From: Marinarcus sediminis
Lineage (GTDB): Bacteria > Campylobacterota > Campylobacteria > Campylobacterales > Arcobacteraceae
Direction: 5' to 3'
Length of the DNA: 64,000 nt
Assembly: GCF_048571275.1 (NCBI RefSeq)
Contig: NZ_CP182357.1
Location: 1,798,001-1,862,000, forward strand
The position numbers and the translations under genes were made by a program. The notes under the pieces were generated by a model, which ran no database searches, was not told the DNA's origin, and saw nothing but the letters and a program-made list of their open reading frames with translations. Below are positions 15,223 to 23,446 of the stretch, piece after piece. Position 1 is the stretch's first letter; each line of letters starts with the position of its first letter.

Positions 15223-16481
15223 TACTATTTTTTATTTTACTTATTTTAATGGGTTGTGCTCCAAAGCAGCCAACCAGAGCAGATGCCAAACTGTATGAAT
15301 TGGAAGATGAATATATTCTTTATGCCATTGAGTACGCGAATGAAGGCAAATATTTTATCAGTCGAGATTTGTATTTAGAGCTTTTTCAAAAAACGCATAA
15401 ATATGAGTATTTACTCAAAGCACTTCGCTTCTCTTTGGAGTTAAAAGATTTTGCGTTTGCTAAAAAACACAGTGAAGATAATCTCAATTCAGATGAGCCT
15501 GAATATGAACAACTCTACAGAATATATATTGTTTCACTCTTGAATCTAAAAGAGTATGATAAAGCATTGGTAGAGTCGAAAAAACTTTTAGAAGAGTACA
15601 ATAATATTCTTAACTATGAACTCATTGGAAATGTCTATTATATGAAAAAAGATTTTGCCAGTGCTGTGGAGTATTTTGAGAGTGCTTATAGCGTCAATAA
15701 CAACTCAACAACACTTTTGAATTTGGTGAACATTTTATACTCATATTTAAATGAACAAGATAAAGCCATCTCATATTTAGAGACACATGTTCGACTTCAA
15801 GGGTGCGATATTGCTGTTTGTACACGATTGTTATCCATTTATCAAGAGCAACAAAATATTGATGGTGTTATCTCTATTTTAAAAAGAACTTATGAAAAGT
15901 TTAAAGAAGAAAAAAATTATTCTGCCATGATTAAAGCGTATAAAATGTTGATCGATTTTTTAGAGCAAAAAGATATTAATCTTGCAATTGCTTTTTTAGA
16001 GAAGAATCAAATTGATGATATTAAGTTAATTGATTTGTACAAACGTGCCAATCGAATGGAAGAGGCACTGGTGTTAGTGAAAAAAGTCTACAAACTCAAT
16101 AAAAACATAGATTATTTGGCTCAAATTGCCATTTTAGAGTTTGAAAGTGCCCCCGATAAGAAAAAAGTTTTAAAAAGTGTCATTAAAAAGTTTGAAGATG
16201 TTTTGGCCGTTTTAGATAATCATATTTATCAAAACTATTTGGGGTATATTTTAATTGATTATAATATCAATGTAAAAAAAGGGGTTGCCTTGGTTCAAAA
16301 AGCCTTAGAAAAAGCACCCAACAATTTAGCCTACATGGATTCACTCTCTTGGGGGTATTACAAACAAAAAGAGTGTAAAAAAGCCAAACTCAACATGAAA
16401 AAAGTCGTTGATGCGATTGGCTTAACTGATGATGAAATTAAATACCATTGGAAGAAGATACAGGAGTGCAAAAGTAAATGA
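15198..16481 (+). CDS. TPR-repeat lipoprotein
   Basis: 427 aa. N-terminal lipoprotein signal with lipobox LMGC (Cys20), followed by tetratricopeptide-like helical repeats through most of the chain (for example NYELIGNVYYMKKDFASAVE, and the last one near NNLAYMDSLSWGYYKQKECK). It is probably anchored to the inner leaflet of the outer membrane or to the inner membrane as a scaffold. The start is GTG, overlapping the YkgJ gene by 25 bp with only a weak upstream GAGG. The stop overlaps the trpC ATG. Function of this member unknown. Confidence 0.82.
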   Translation: MPSRKSYLILFFILLILMGCAPKQPTRADAKLYELEDEYILYAIEYANEGKYFISRDLYLELFQKTHKYEYLLKALRFSLELKDFAFAKKHSEDNLNSDEPEYEQLYRIYIVSLLNLKEYDKALVESKKLLEEYNNILNYELIGNVYYMKKDFASAVEYFESAYSVNNNSTTLLNLVNILYSYLNEQDKAISYLETHVRLQGCDIAVCTRLLSIYQEQQNIDGVISILKRTYEKFKEEKNYSAMIKAYKMLIDFLEQKDINLAIAFLEKNQIDDIKLIDLYKRANRMEEALVLVKKVYKLNKNIDYLAQIAILEFESAPDKKKVLKSVIKKFEDVLAVLDNHIYQNYLGYILIDYNINVKKGVALVQKALEKAPNNLAYMDSLSWGYYKQKECKKAKLNMKKVVDAIGLTDDEIKYHWKKIQECKSK

Positions 16482-17269
16482 TATTAGATGAGATTGTGAA
16501 AAGAACAATTGAAGATTTGGAAAAAAGAAAAAAAGATATTCCACTGGAGTTATTAGGAAGAAGTTTGGCTTCGAATCCTTTTGCACCAAGAGACGTTAAA
16601 CCCTATTTGACAGCAACCAAAGATGAACCCATTCGTATTATTGCAGAAGTTAAAAAAGCGAGTCCTTCTAAAGGAATTATTAAAGAAGATTTCGACCCTA
16701 TTGTGATTGCACAAAGTTACTCAAACAGTGGTGCTAACGCGATTTCAGTATTAACAGAACCTCACTATTTTAAGGGAGATTTAGAGTATTTAACTCAAAT
16801 CCGACGATATGTTCCTACACCGCTTTTACGAAAAGATTTTATTGTGGATAAGTATCAAATTGTTGAAGCCTTAGTTTATGGAGCTGATTTTATTTTGCTC
16901 ATTGCCAAAGCCTTAAGTACGAAACAACTCAGAGAGTTGTATGAGTATGCCTTGCACGTTGGTTTAGAAGTTTTGGTTGAAATTCACGATAAAGAGGATT
17001 TAACCAAAGCGATGAAATGTGGTGCTTCAATTATTGGAATCAATCACAGAAGTTTGGAAACATTTGAAATGGATATGACGCTTTGTGATCAGCTTATTCC
17101 CATGATTCCAAATGGTAAAATTATTGTTGCAGAAAGTGGCGTAAGCAATGTAGAAACCATTCAAAGACTCAGTGCCATAGGCGCAGATGCTTTTTTAATA
17201 GGAGAGCATTTTATGCGTGTTCCTTCTATTGAAGAAGAGGTGAAAAAATTTAAAAATGCGCTTGTTTAA
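16478..17269 (+). CDS. trpC: Indole-3-glycerol-phosphate synthase
   Basis: 263 aa TIM barrel that closes the indole ring in tryptophan synthesis. Diagnostic residues are present: IIAEVKKASPSKG (catalytic Lys), ISVLTEPHYFKG, LLRKDFIVD, ILLIAKAL, GINHRSLETF and the phosphate loop AESGV ... DAFLIGEHFM. It overlaps the TPR lipoprotein stop by 4 bp, so translation is probably coupled. No other trp gene is adjacent and no attenuator-like leader is seen. It ends in a terminator. Confidence 0.96.
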   Translation: MILDEIVKRTIEDLEKRKKDIPLELLGRSLASNPFAPRDVKPYLTATKDEPIRIIAEVKKASPSKGIIKEDFDPIVIAQSYSNSGANAISVLTEPHYFKGDLEYLTQIRRYVPTPLLRKDFIVDKYQIVEALVYGADFILLIAKALSTKQLRELYEYALHVGLEVLVEIHDKEDLTKAMKCGASIIGINHRSLETFEMDMTLCDQLIPMIPNGKIIVAESGVSNVETIQRLSAIGADAFLIGEHFMRVPSIEEEVKKFKNALV

Positions 17270-17280
17270 GCGTATTTTTT
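17252..17280. terminator. Bidirectional terminator, trpC / LRR gene
   Basis: 12-bp stem (AAAAATGCGCTT / AAGCGTATTTTT, one G-T pair) with loop GTTT, followed by a T-run on the plus strand and one on the minus strand. It incorporates the trpC stop codon. Confidence 0.75.
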
Positions 17281-18778
17281 AAAGTTCTACATCAAAAACC
17301 ATTTTTCTTATTTCGATTTCCGATAACTCTTTATTTCCCTCTTGTGCTGCAGGTGGATTTTTAATTAAAAGTACTTTTTGTTTTAAACTCAACAGTTTGT
17401 ATTTTGTTAAGTTTTTAAGCAACATATCATTAATCATATCTGGTGTTAACGTGTTGTTACTGATCATTTTATTGATGACATTTTGCAAATTTCTTTTTGT
17501 TTTTTCAAAGGTGGCTTCTTCATCGGTAAGAGCAATATACTCTCTGTCTAAATAGTCCATTACCGCAGCACCAGGATATTTGTAAGTTTTAATGCCATTA
17601 TAGATAAATTCTTGGGCTTTAAGTGAACTGATAGCTACGCCCGAAAAAACAGAGCCTTGAACTGAAATTAACCCCTCTAATGAGGTGAGTTGATTGTGTG
17701 AACAGATAAAATCTTCTTTGACTACAGAGGGTGAAAACTCTAAGGAGGTGATATTATTTCTTAAAACAATAAAACTCTTTCCTACCTCTTTGGGTCCACC
17801 TTTTAAAGATGTTAATTCATTTTTAAAAGCCAAAAAGTTTCCACCGACTTTTCTGGGAGAGCCTTCAAGGGTAATCAATTCATTGTCGCTGATGTCAAAA
17901 TCCCCTTCAACTTCATTAAAACTTAAAGGCAGTTTTGACAAATTGGCCAATCGGTCAGTTAATCGTACATGTCCATCCACATTTACAGACATATCTTCGA
18001 GTATTTTATAGTTTTTTATGTGGTGTTTATCCAACCACTCCGCAATCTCTTTTTTGTTTGTCAGTGCGACAAGGGGTTTATAAACGTGTGAAATGACTTC
18101 ACTGCCTTTATATTTCCATGTTTTATTGATTTCATCAAAACTGCTTTGCAGATGGTTTAATCTGAAGTCTGTGGTTAATTCCCAACCAATTTCATCGGCA
18201 ATATTGTTTAAGTCTTTTAATCGATTCCAGTAGCATTTGTAATCTTGTGCAACCACAATTGGACCACCAAACAGTGTTTCCAGTTGATTATTTGAACAGT
18301 CAAAATATCCATCGATATATTTAGGTCCACCCCTTAACGAGCCAATATGGTTATTGGAACATTTAAAATAATCTTTAACGGTTCTTGGACTCCCTTTGAT
18401 GGAGGTTAATTCATTATTGGAGCAATCAAAATATCCCAATACTTCTTTGGGGGCATAAGATAAATCTTTTAGTTTATTGTATGAACAGTTGAAATCACCC
18501 ACTTTATTGGGTGCACCAAACAGCGTTTCTAATTTATTATTTGCGCAGTTAAAATCTTTTGTAACGTGGGGAGGGCAACCTTCTAAACTGGTGAGTTCAT
18601 TGTCGCTGATATCAAAATATCCATCAACAAGTTTAAACTCTATGGGCAATCGTTTGGATTTTAATTTGCCTTTTAAATTGACACTTCCATAAACCGTTAC
18701 TTGAAAATTTTCTGATACAGCATAATTATCTATTGAGTATTTGTCCAGCCAATCTTCAATGTCTTTAATATTTCTCAT
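17279..18778 (-). CDS. Leucine-rich-repeat-like protein with internal duplication
   Basis: 499 aa, built from ~21-residue repeats of the form GYFDCSNNELTSLxGxP (at least seven in the first half, with Cys in the repeat core). The N-terminal cap, with an EDWLDKYSI...NYAVSE region then DISDNELTSLEG, recurs at about residue 240 as EWLDKHHIKNYKILED then DISDNELITLEG, so the gene arose by internal duplication. The repeats are followed by a helical C-terminal tail. No signal peptide or membrane segment is seen, so it is probably cytoplasmic and may bind a protein partner. The family name and target are unknown to me. Ribosome-binding site AAAGG is well spaced. Confidence 0.75.
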   Translation of the reverse strand: MRNIKDIEDWLDKYSIDNYAVSENFQVTVYGSVNLKGKLKSKRLPIEFKLVDGYFDISDNELTSLEGCPPHVTKDFNCANNKLETLFGAPNKVGDFNCSYNKLKDLSYAPKEVLGYFDCSNNELTSIKGSPRTVKDYFKCSNNHIGSLRGGPKYIDGYFDCSNNQLETLFGGPIVVAQDYKCYWNRLKDLNNIADEIGWELTTDFRLNHLQSSFDEINKTWKYKGSEVISHVYKPLVALTNKKEIAEWLDKHHIKNYKILEDMSVNVDGHVRLTDRLANLSKLPLSFNEVEGDFDISDNELITLEGSPRKVGGNFLAFKNELTSLKGGPKEVGKSFIVLRNNITSLEFSPSVVKEDFICSHNQLTSLEGLISVQGSVFSGVAISSLKAQEFIYNGIKTYKYPGAAVMDYLDREYIALTDEEATFEKTKRNLQNVINKMISNNTLTPDMINDMLLKNLTKYKLLSLKQKVLLIKNPPAAQEGNKELSEIEIRKMVFDVEL

Positions 18779-19001
18779 TTGAAACCTTTTAGTTAAAAAA
18801 AGTTTTGTTACTTTCTTGAGATTTTATCATGTTAATACTTATAATGGATTGATAAAGTGTATAAAATATAGACTAAAAAAAACAATCTTAATTTAATTAT
18901 TTTTTTTATTGGCAAAGAAAAAATTAATGCGTATATTCAAAATAACTTTTTTAGTAATCTTTTTTTAAGGGATGTTTCTAATAAATGAGTCAAACGTTAC
19001 A

Positions 19002-19041
19002 TTATTCAAATAAATAGAATAAAAATTATTTATTTGAATAA
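19002..19041. repeat. 15-bp inverted repeat at the yggS 3' end
   Basis: TTATTCAAATAAATA / TATTTATTTGAATAA with a 10-nt spacer is a perfect repeat overlapping the end of yggS. It is almost pure A/T with no T-run in the right place, so it would be a weak terminator. The 18779-19029 gap (251 bp) holds nothing else convincing. Confidence 0.5.
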
Positions 19042-19707
19042 AGAGGAACCGACTCGAATCATATTTGAGCCACATTTAATGGCAAGAGGGTAATCCCCAC
19101 TCATTCCCATAGAGCAATAAATTGCACCTAAAGGAGTTAACTCATCAAAAACTCTTTTTGTGGTTTCAAAGCTTTTTTTAACAATGGATAAATCCCCTAC
19201 ATGAGCACCAATGGTCATGACACCTTTGAGTTTGATGTTGGGACACTCTTGCATAATCTCTTTATATGTTTGAACTGCATCTTCTGGCAGAACACCGGCT
19301 TTGCTTTTTTCATAAGAGGAGTTAACCTGCATCAAACATGCCATGGTTTTGTTCTTGAGTTCAAGTTTTTTTTGTAGTTCAAGGGCAAGCTCTTTTGAGT
19401 CCAAACTCTGAATGAGAGTAGGATTAAGATCAATCAAGTTATTGATTTTATTTTTTTGAAGTCTTCCGACAAAATGCCACTCTAAAGGGAGCTCATGTAA
19501 AATCTTACTTTTCTCTTTTAAATCTTGTACTTTATTCTCTCCAAATGCACGTTGTCCTGCTTCATAAAGCGTTTTCACATCTTGGGCATTTGAATACTTG
19601 CTGATACCAATAATTTTTACAATATGATGATGACTCAGACTTAAGCGCGCAGACTCAACATTGGCAATGACATGATCTAAATTTTGAATGGCGATTTTTT
19701 TATCCAT
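19030..19707 (-). CDS. yggS: YggS/PLPBP family pyridoxal-phosphate homeostasis protein
   Basis: 225 aa, alanine-racemase-like barrel that binds PLP and buffers vitamin B6 levels. The PLP lysine is in GISKYSNAQDV (usually VSK), and downstream are FGENKVQDLKEK, WHFVGRLQKNK, and the phosphate site CSMGMSGDYPLAIKCGSNM with VRVGSSLF-type ending. It is the last gene of the pyrD operon, 3 bp after rseP. pdxH at 58.9 kb is in the same cofactor pathway. Confidence 0.93.
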   Translation of the reverse strand: MDKKIAIQNLDHVIANVESARLSLSHHHIVKIIGISKYSNAQDVKTLYEAGQRAFGENKVQDLKEKSKILHELPLEWHFVGRLQKNKINNLIDLNPTLIQSLDSKELALELQKKLELKNKTMACLMQVNSSYEKSKAGVLPEDAVQTYKEIMQECPNIKLKGVMTIGAHVGDLSIVKKSFETTKRVFDELTPLGAIYCSMGMSGDYPLAIKCGSNMIRVGSSLFK

Positions 19708-19710
19708 TTG

Positions 19711-20766
19711 TTATCCTTGTATTAATCGGTTGATGTCATTGAATATTCCCAACAGCATTAAACTCCCTAAAATTATCCAACCGGTGATGGTCAATGACAT
19801 AAATACTCTTTCGCTGGGTTTTCGTTTTGTTATCATTTCATAAAGATTAAACATAATGTGTCCACCATCGAGTGCAGGAATTGGGAGTAAATTTAAAACA
19901 CCCAAATTCACAGAAATGAGTGCCATAATTGAAAACAGAGCAATTACTCCACTTTGAGAAGCATCTGAAATGACTTTACCAATAGTAATAACACCACCGA
20001 CTTCGCTGCTTGGAATAACACCTTGGATGAGTTTTTGAACCCCTTGAAAAATCATTTTTGATGACTCAACTGTTTTGTCATATGCAAAACCAATTGCTTC
20101 TATTGGAGTGTAGTGTATGGTGATAATTTTTGGTGCAGGGGCGATACCAACCATTCTTTTTTTGATTTTTTCTTTGAACATATTTTCGGCATCTGAAATA
20201 TAGGGATTGATAATAAAAGAGTGTACTTGATTCTCTCTTTTTACATAAAATTGCAGTGTACCTTTTGATTGTCGTATAAATTTTCCCACTTCCTCCCATG
20301 TTCGCATATCTTGGTCATTGATTCGTATAATTTCATCATTGAGCATCAATCCCGATTTTGAAGCGGGTGAATTCTCAACAATTTTACCAATGGTAGGAGA
20401 GAGTGCATTGCTGCCTGAAAGAGCAATAAAAAAGTATAAAACCGCTGCGAGTGCAAAGTTTGCAAAAGGTCCTGCAAAAAGTATGATAATACGTTGCCAC
20501 GGTTTTTTTGTGTTGTATGAATCATCTCCTTCTTCAATTAAAGAAGGATTTGAATCATCTTGACCTTTCATTTTTACATACCCTCCAAGAGGAATAAGTG
20601 AAAATTGCCAGGTTGTACCTTTGAACTCTTTAGAAATAAGTCGTTTACCAAAACCAATAGAGAATGTATGAACTGTTACCCCAAAAAACCTTGCAGCAAG
20701 AAAGTGTCCCAATTCATGTATAAATACTAAAACCGATAAGACAATGAGAAAATTAATTAAACCCAA
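19711..20766 (-). CDS. rseP: RseP-type site-2 intramembrane metalloprotease (M50)
   Basis: 351 aa membrane protease. TM1 carries the zinc motif HELGH (residues 17-21), a central PDZ domain covers about residues 120-200 (PASKSGLMLNDEIIRIND), and the C-terminal zinc ligand segment is NLLPIPALDGGH. It would cut anti-sigma factors or signal-peptide remnants within the membrane. It sits 3 bp after pgsA. One PDZ domain is visible, compared with two in E. coli RseP. Confidence 0.94.
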   Translation of the reverse strand: MGLINFLIVLSVLVFIHELGHFLAARFFGVTVHTFSIGFGKRLISKEFKGTTWQFSLIPLGGYVKMKGQDDSNPSLIEEGDDSYNTKKPWQRIIILFAGPFANFALAAVLYFFIALSGSNALSPTIGKIVENSPASKSGLMLNDEIIRINDQDMRTWEEVGKFIRQSKGTLQFYVKRENQVHSFIINPYISDAENMFKEKIKKRMVGIAPAPKIITIHYTPIEAIGFAYDKTVESSKMIFQGVQKLIQGVIPSSEVGGVITIGKVISDASQSGVIALFSIMALISVNLGVLNLLPIPALDGGHIMFNLYEMITKRKPSERVFMSLTITGWIILGSLMLLGIFNDINRLIQG

Positions 20767-20769
20767 ATT

Positions 20770-21312
20770 TTAACCTTTAAAATATTCTTTTGTATATTCA
20801 TATCCTGAATAGAGTGTTAAAGCAACCGCAAGCCAAAGTAGGGCAGTCGCAAAAGGCCAATTCATAATTAAAAACCCAATGGCAATCATTTGAATAACGG
20901 TTTTAACTTTTCCTGCCATTGATGCAGCAACATCTCTTCCTTCAGCAACGGCTAAAACCCGTAACCCTGTAATAAAAAATTCACGTGAAAGAATTAAAAA
21001 TATCGCCCAAATACTTGCCCGATCTATCAGCATAAGACCTAAAAATCCTGCAAGCATGAGCATTTTATCGGCCAATGGATCAATAATAGAGCCCAATTTT
21101 GTCATTTGGTTCCAGTTTCGTGCAATAAAACCATCAAAAAAATCAGTTACTGAGGCAATAACAAAAATTAATCCTGCAAAATAATCCAGCCAACTGGGAT
21201 GCCATGATGCAAAAAGAGCATTGTTTCTGTCAACTAAAAACCATAACATCAGCGGTGCTAAAGCTATTCTAAAAAGAGCAAGTATATTTGGAAGGTTCAA
21301 CGCTTTTTTCAT
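20770..21312 (-). CDS. pgsA: CDP-diacylglycerol--glycerol-3-phosphate 3-phosphatidyltransferase
   Basis: 180 aa integral membrane enzyme making phosphatidylglycerol phosphate. The CDP-alcohol phosphotransferase motif D-x2-DG-x2-AR-x8-G-x3-D-x3-D is complete (begins TDFFDGFIARN and ends GSIIDPLAD). N-terminal NLPNILALFRIALAP matches PgsA. The start overlaps the reductase stop by 1 bp. Confidence 0.95.
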   Translation of the reverse strand: MKKALNLPNILALFRIALAPLMLWFLVDRNNALFASWHPSWLDYFAGLIFVIASVTDFFDGFIARNWNQMTKLGSIIDPLADKMLMLAGFLGLMLIDRASIWAIFLILSREFFITGLRVLAVAEGRDVAASMAGKVKTVIQMIAIGFLIMNWPFATALLWLAVALTLYSGYEYTKEYFKG

Positions 21313-22079
21313 TATCGAAACGTAGTTCCACCATCAACAATTAAGGTATGACCCGTAACCCATGATGCTTCATTTGTACATAACCAATAGCATGCACTGG
21401 CTAAATCTTCTGGTTGTCCCATTCGATTCAGTGCTGAAAGTTCGGCTGTTTTTTGTTTTACCTCTTCGTAATTTGTAAATGCTCGAAGGGCATCTGTTTC
21501 AATTGGACCACCAGAAACGGCATTGACTCGAATACCCATCTCTCCCAATTCTGTTGCAGCATATCTTACCATAGCTTCAACAGCAGCTTTATTGGTACCA
21601 TGTCCTGCATAGTTTTCAATATAGACCAAGTTCCCTGTACTGCTCAAACTTACTATTGCCCCTCCACCGATTTTTTCCATTCGTTTTGCTGCTTGTTGAG
21701 CACCACAAACAAAGGCATTTACCGTTGCAGTGTAAATATTATTCAATCCTCGAGGTTTGAGTTTCATAAATCGTCCATATCCACCTACCACTGCACGACC
21801 ATAAATCATTGCATTTGATATAAAGTAATTGATTTGTTCAAAATCTTCATCAATTTTTTCAAACAGTTCTTTATATTTTTCAGGTTCTAAAATATTAAAA
21901 GGATAACATCTGGCTTTGATACCGTATGTTTTTTCTAAATCTTCAACCATATCCAGAGCAACTTGTTCATTTGAATTGTACGTAAATGCAACATTTACTC
22001 CCTCTTTTGCAAATCTGTATGCTGTCGCTCTACCAATACCTTTTGTAGCTCCTGAAATTACTAACGTTTTACCTTGCAT
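21312..22079 (-). CDS. FabL-type enoyl-ACP reductase (SDR superfamily)
   Basis: 255 aa. Nucleotide-binding GATKGIG is at residues 10-16. The active site is Y157-x6-K164 (YAGHGTNK), the spacing of enoyl-ACP reductases rather than the YxxxK of classical SDRs. The flanking IENYAGHGTNKAAVEA and VNAVSGGPIETDAL segments are close to Bacillus FabL. It would therefore reduce the enoyl-ACP double bond in fatty-acid elongation. The position directly after dapA matches the C. jejuni neighbourhood as I recall it (annotated there simply as oxidoreductase). Adjacent to pgsA, it links lipid synthesis steps. Confidence 0.82.
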   Translation of the reverse strand: MQGKTLVISGATKGIGRATAYRFAKEGVNVAFTYNSNEQVALDMVEDLEKTYGIKARCYPFNILEPEKYKELFEKIDEDFEQINYFISNAMIYGRAVVGGYGRFMKLKPRGLNNIYTATVNAFVCGAQQAAKRMEKIGGGAIVSLSSTGNLVYIENYAGHGTNKAAVEAMVRYAATELGEMGIRVNAVSGGPIETDALRAFTNYEEVKQKTAELSALNRMGQPEDLASACYWLCTNEASWVTGHTLIVDGGTTFR

Positions 22080-22966
22080 TATTTTTTTACCTCATAGTTT
22101 TTTAATGTTTCTTCTAATCTTTGCATTGTAACATCACTTGGTGGTGTTAATGGCAATCTGTACTCCAATGTATCTAAAAGTCCTGCAATATACATGGCTG
22201 CCTTGATTGGAATAGGATTGCTTTCACAAAACAATGCATTATTGATGGCATAGAGTTTATTGCTGACCTCTTTTGCTGTTTTAAAATCCCCATTTAAAGA
22301 AGCGTGTACCAATTGGCTTTTTAAGTTAGGAAGGATATTTGCAGTTACTGATATGATTCCACTTGCACCATTCGCAAGCATAGGGAAATCAATGGCATCA
22401 TCACCTGAAATGACACAAAAATTAGGTCGTTTGGATAAGAGTTCAATGGCACGTTCTAATGAACCTGTTGCCTCTTTGATGGCATATATATTTGATACAT
22501 CATCAAAGAGTCGAATGGCTGTATTGGCTTCAATATCAACACCTGTTCTTCCTGGCACATTGTAGAGCATAAAAGGAATTTCGACAGATGATGCAATGGC
22601 TTTATAGTGTTGATACAACCCCTCTTGAGAAGGTTTATTATAATACGGTGCAACAGAAAGCAATCCATCGGCTCCTACAGCTTGGGCATGTTTTGCAATA
22701 TCGCACGCTTCATGTGTGGCATTAGAACCGGCACCCGCGATAACTTTGACATGCGTACCTTTACATGTCGCCACGGCAATTTCAATACACTCTTTATGCT
22801 CTGCATGACTCAACGTTGCACTCTCTCCTGTCGTACCTACTGGAACAACTGCATCGATACCCTGTTCAATTTGTCTTTTAATTAATCTCTCATAGCAAAC
22901 AGTATCAACTTTACCATTTTTAAATGGCGTAATTAAAGCTGTCATTGCACCTGTAATATTGTTCAT
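22079..22966 (-). CDS. dapA: 4-hydroxy-tetrahydrodipicolinate synthase
   Basis: 295 aa TIM-barrel aldolase of the lysine/meso-diaminopimelate pathway. Motifs are GTTGES (Thr45/46), the catalytic Tyr135 in MLYNVPGRTG, and the Schiff-base Lys164 in AIKEATGS. Length is typical. It abuts the reductase gene (ATG overlaps its terminal base region) and follows the truncated haemoglobin by 10 bp. Confidence 0.97.
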   Translation of the reverse strand: MNNITGAMTALITPFKNGKVDTVCYERLIKRQIEQGIDAVVPVGTTGESATLSHAEHKECIEIAVATCKGTHVKVIAGAGSNATHEACDIAKHAQAVGADGLLSVAPYYNKPSQEGLYQHYKAIASSVEIPFMLYNVPGRTGVDIEANTAIRLFDDVSNIYAIKEATGSLERAIELLSKRPNFCVISGDDAIDFPMLANGASGIISVTANILPNLKSQLVHASLNGDFKTAKEVSNKLYAINNALFCESNPIPIKAAMYIAGLLDTLEYRLPLTPPSDVTMQRLEETLKNYEVKK

Positions 22967-22976
22967 TCTCTTCCTT

Positions 22977-23444
22977 TTAAACTTTGACTATATTTTCTGG
23001 TAATTCTATACCGGTATTGACATTGACCGTATGTTTAGAAAATGTCTCTAAATATTTCCAGAAACTCATTTTTGCTTCATTGGAAATATTGATTGTATTT
23101 AAAACCTCTTGCATACAACCCAGCCACTCTGTTCTCGCTTTTTCTGTGATCGAAAAAGGTTCATGTGCTTTAATCATATCAAAATGTCCCATTGTTTCAC
23201 TGTAGTGCTTAGGACCACCACACGCCTCTATAAAAAACTTTACATTGTGCGCTTTTACCTTTTCCAGCTCTTCCTCTTCTTGTGGAAAAAAGTTAGCAAT
23301 ATCACTTTGTGTCAATAAATCATAAAAATCATTAAATAATTTCACAACTCCCTCTTCCCCTAACTCTTTTAAAAAAAGTGGACTAGGAAGATCGAATGTC
23401 GGCGTTTCACCAAATTGTGTTTTGGTTATTTTATAATCCATCAT
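22977..23444 (-). CDS. Truncated haemoglobin-like protein
   Basis: 155 aa. Haem-globin landmarks are LFNDFYDLL (helix B, Phe40/Tyr41), ACGGPKHYSETMGH, the proximal His94 in IKAHEPFSI, and the conserved Trp107 in EWLGCM. This is the group II/III truncated globin pattern. Such proteins bind O2 or NO; C. jejuni uses single-domain and truncated globins against nitrosative stress and for oxygen handling. It is placed inside the pyrD - protease - dapA operon with 10 bp and 2 bp gaps, so it is transcribed with biosynthetic genes. Group assignment is tentative. Confidence 0.8.
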   Translation of the reverse strand: MMDYKITKTQFGETPTFDLPSPLFLKELGEEGVVKLFNDFYDLLTQSDIANFFPQEEEELEKVKAHNVKFFIEACGGPKHYSETMGHFDMIKAHEPFSITEKARTEWLGCMQEVLNTINISNEAKMSFWKYLETFSKHTVNVNTGIELPENIVKV

Positions 23445-23446
23445 AC

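Noticed and set aside
9483..17269. A tryptophan operon or attenuator
   Set aside because: trpF and trpC are in separate units with unrelated genes and no Trp-rich leader peptide was found.
19002..19041. Terminator at the yggS end
   Set aside because: Nearly all A/T stem and no T-run; listed only as an inverted repeat.
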